Shown here: one piece after another, positions 14,064 to 14,729 of the stretch
How positions within the stretch are numbered: the stretch's first letter is position 1
How the letters are laid out: the number at the start of each line of letters is the position of its first letter
Source of the DNA: CAYQPF01 sp964419225
Lineage (GTDB): Bacteria; Cloacimonadota; Cloacimonadia; Cloacimonadales; CAYQPF01
Assembly: GCA_964419225.1 (NCBI GenBank)
Contig: CAYQPF010000128.1
Span: forward strand, 1-14,729
Direction: 5' to 3'
DNA length: 14,729 nucleotides
Translations under genes and position numbers: made by a program
Notes under the pieces: generated by a model
What the model was told of the DNA's origin: nothing
The model's database searches: none
Seen by the model: the letters and a program-made list of their open reading frames with translations, nothing else

Positions 14064-14729
14064 ATGAAAAAAATTATGCTCGTTCTTTTTATCTTTTCGT
14101 TATCCCTCTGTCTATTTGCCCAAATGACCGTCACCATTGGCTCAGACACCGCTGTTAACAGCTCCACATCTTATCCTGCTCCCTATGGTAATTACTGTAA
14201 AAACGGCAAAACACAAATACTGCTTAAAGCCTCAGAACTTATATCTGCTGGAGCTTCAGCCGGCTCTATCTCAAAATTAGCATTCAAAAATGCCAACACG
14301 AATAACTCTGGTGCCTACCCAAATTTTACCATAAAAATGAAACATACTAACCTGTCTTCTCTAACTGCTGCCTTTGACATGACTGGTTTTACTACAGTTT
14401 ATACTAATTCTTCTTATTTGCCTATAGTAGGTTGGAACACCCATACTTTTTCCACCCCTTTCGTCTGGGATGGATTATCAAATATTCTGCTGGAAGTTGT
14501 TAATGATCCTTCGACATCATATACCTATAACGCTTCTTCTTATTACACAGCAACAACAGGAACCAATACTGTAAACGAATTCCATAGTGATACTGTAATT
14601 GCTACAGCCAGTACAACAGGCCAAGTCTCTATAAACAGACCAAATGTTCAAATTACTTTTTCAACAAACAACATGTCTTACAATTCTTCTATTTTTACAC
14701 AGCTGAACGAAGTTGGTTTTCCAATTGGG
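14064..14729 (+). CDS. Secreted surface protein, N-terminal part (FCB-type beta domain)
   Basis: The frame is open for 222 codons to the window edge, so only the N-terminus is seen. Residues 1-19 form a signal peptide (MKKIMLVLFIFSLSLCLFA) with cleavage likely after A19. The mature part is rich in S, T, N and aromatic residues. Segments YPAPYGNYCKNGKTQ, SAGSISKLAFKNA, GWNTHTFSTPFVWDG and INRPNVQITF belong to a beta-sandwich type that I recall, from memory, at the N-termini of long secreted proteins of Bacteroidota and Cloacimonadota, often exported by the type IX system. No sorting domain can be checked because the C-terminus is missing. The Shine-Dalgarno is weak (AAAGG, 11 bases from the ATG), as is common in that group. 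The gene is divergent from the rest of the window. Confidence 0.8.
   Translation, partial: MKKIMLVLFIFSLSLCLFAQMTVTIGSDTAVNSSTSYPAPYGNYCKNGKTQILLKASELISAGASAGSISKLAFKNANTNNSGAYPNFTIKMKHTNLSSLTAAFDMTGFTTVYTNSSYLPIVGWNTHTFSTPFVWDGLSNILLEVVNDPSTSYTYNASSYYTATTGTNTVNEFHSDTVIATASTTGQVSINRPNVQITFSTNNMSYNSSIFTQLNEVGFPIG

Overview
The window holds 12 protein genes, 11 on the minus strand and one on the plus strand at the right edge. The organism looks like a flagellated Gram-negative bacterium of low to moderate GC, probably in the FCB group, with Candidatus Cloacimonadota my best guess. The reasons are Gram-negative envelope genes, a secreted protein at the right edge of the kind common in Bacteroidota and Cloacimonadota, and a promoter there resembling the Bacteroidota TTG...TAnnTTTG form. 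The phylum is inferred, not shown.

Read 5'->3' on the minus strand (right to left here), the first block (13635-8536) is a tight four-gene operon. It contains a 971-aa signal-peptide protein with fibronectin-III-like modules and a C-terminal DUF6754-type domain, a six-helix membrane protein (208 aa), a membrane-anchored 309-aa protein, and a second six-helix protein (199 aa). It ends in a strong intrinsic terminator. A second DUF6754-type protein (961 aa, 8464-5579) follows and ends in its own terminator. The two long proteins match at about 150 of 190 residues in the C-terminal domain and are less alike elsewhere. Together these genes look like an uncharacterised envelope complex, the best candidate here for an undescribed system.

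The middle block (5540-3433) has phosphatidylserine decarboxylase, whose ATG abuts the T-tract of the preceding terminator and has no visible Shine-Dalgarno, and a GT9 (heptosyltransferase-like) glycosyltransferase overlapping it by an ATGA.

The left block (3373-1) is flagellar: a coiled-coil protein with a FlgN/FliT-chaperone-like C-terminus, then three tandem flagellins, the last cut by the window edge. Two regulatory layers are readable. A near-perfect sigma-28 promoter (TAAAGTTA-N11-GCCGATAA) is embedded in the 3' end of one flagellin and drives the next. All three flagellin leaders carry a small hairpin with an AGGA loop and covarying stem, 19-22 nt upstream of an AAGGAGG Shine-Dalgarno. 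This is the layout expected for two-site CsrA repression of flagellin translation.

The right edge (13636-14729) is a 428-bp divergent intergenic region and the start of a secreted surface protein on the plus strand. I saw no tRNA, rRNA, CRISPR array or insertion sequence.
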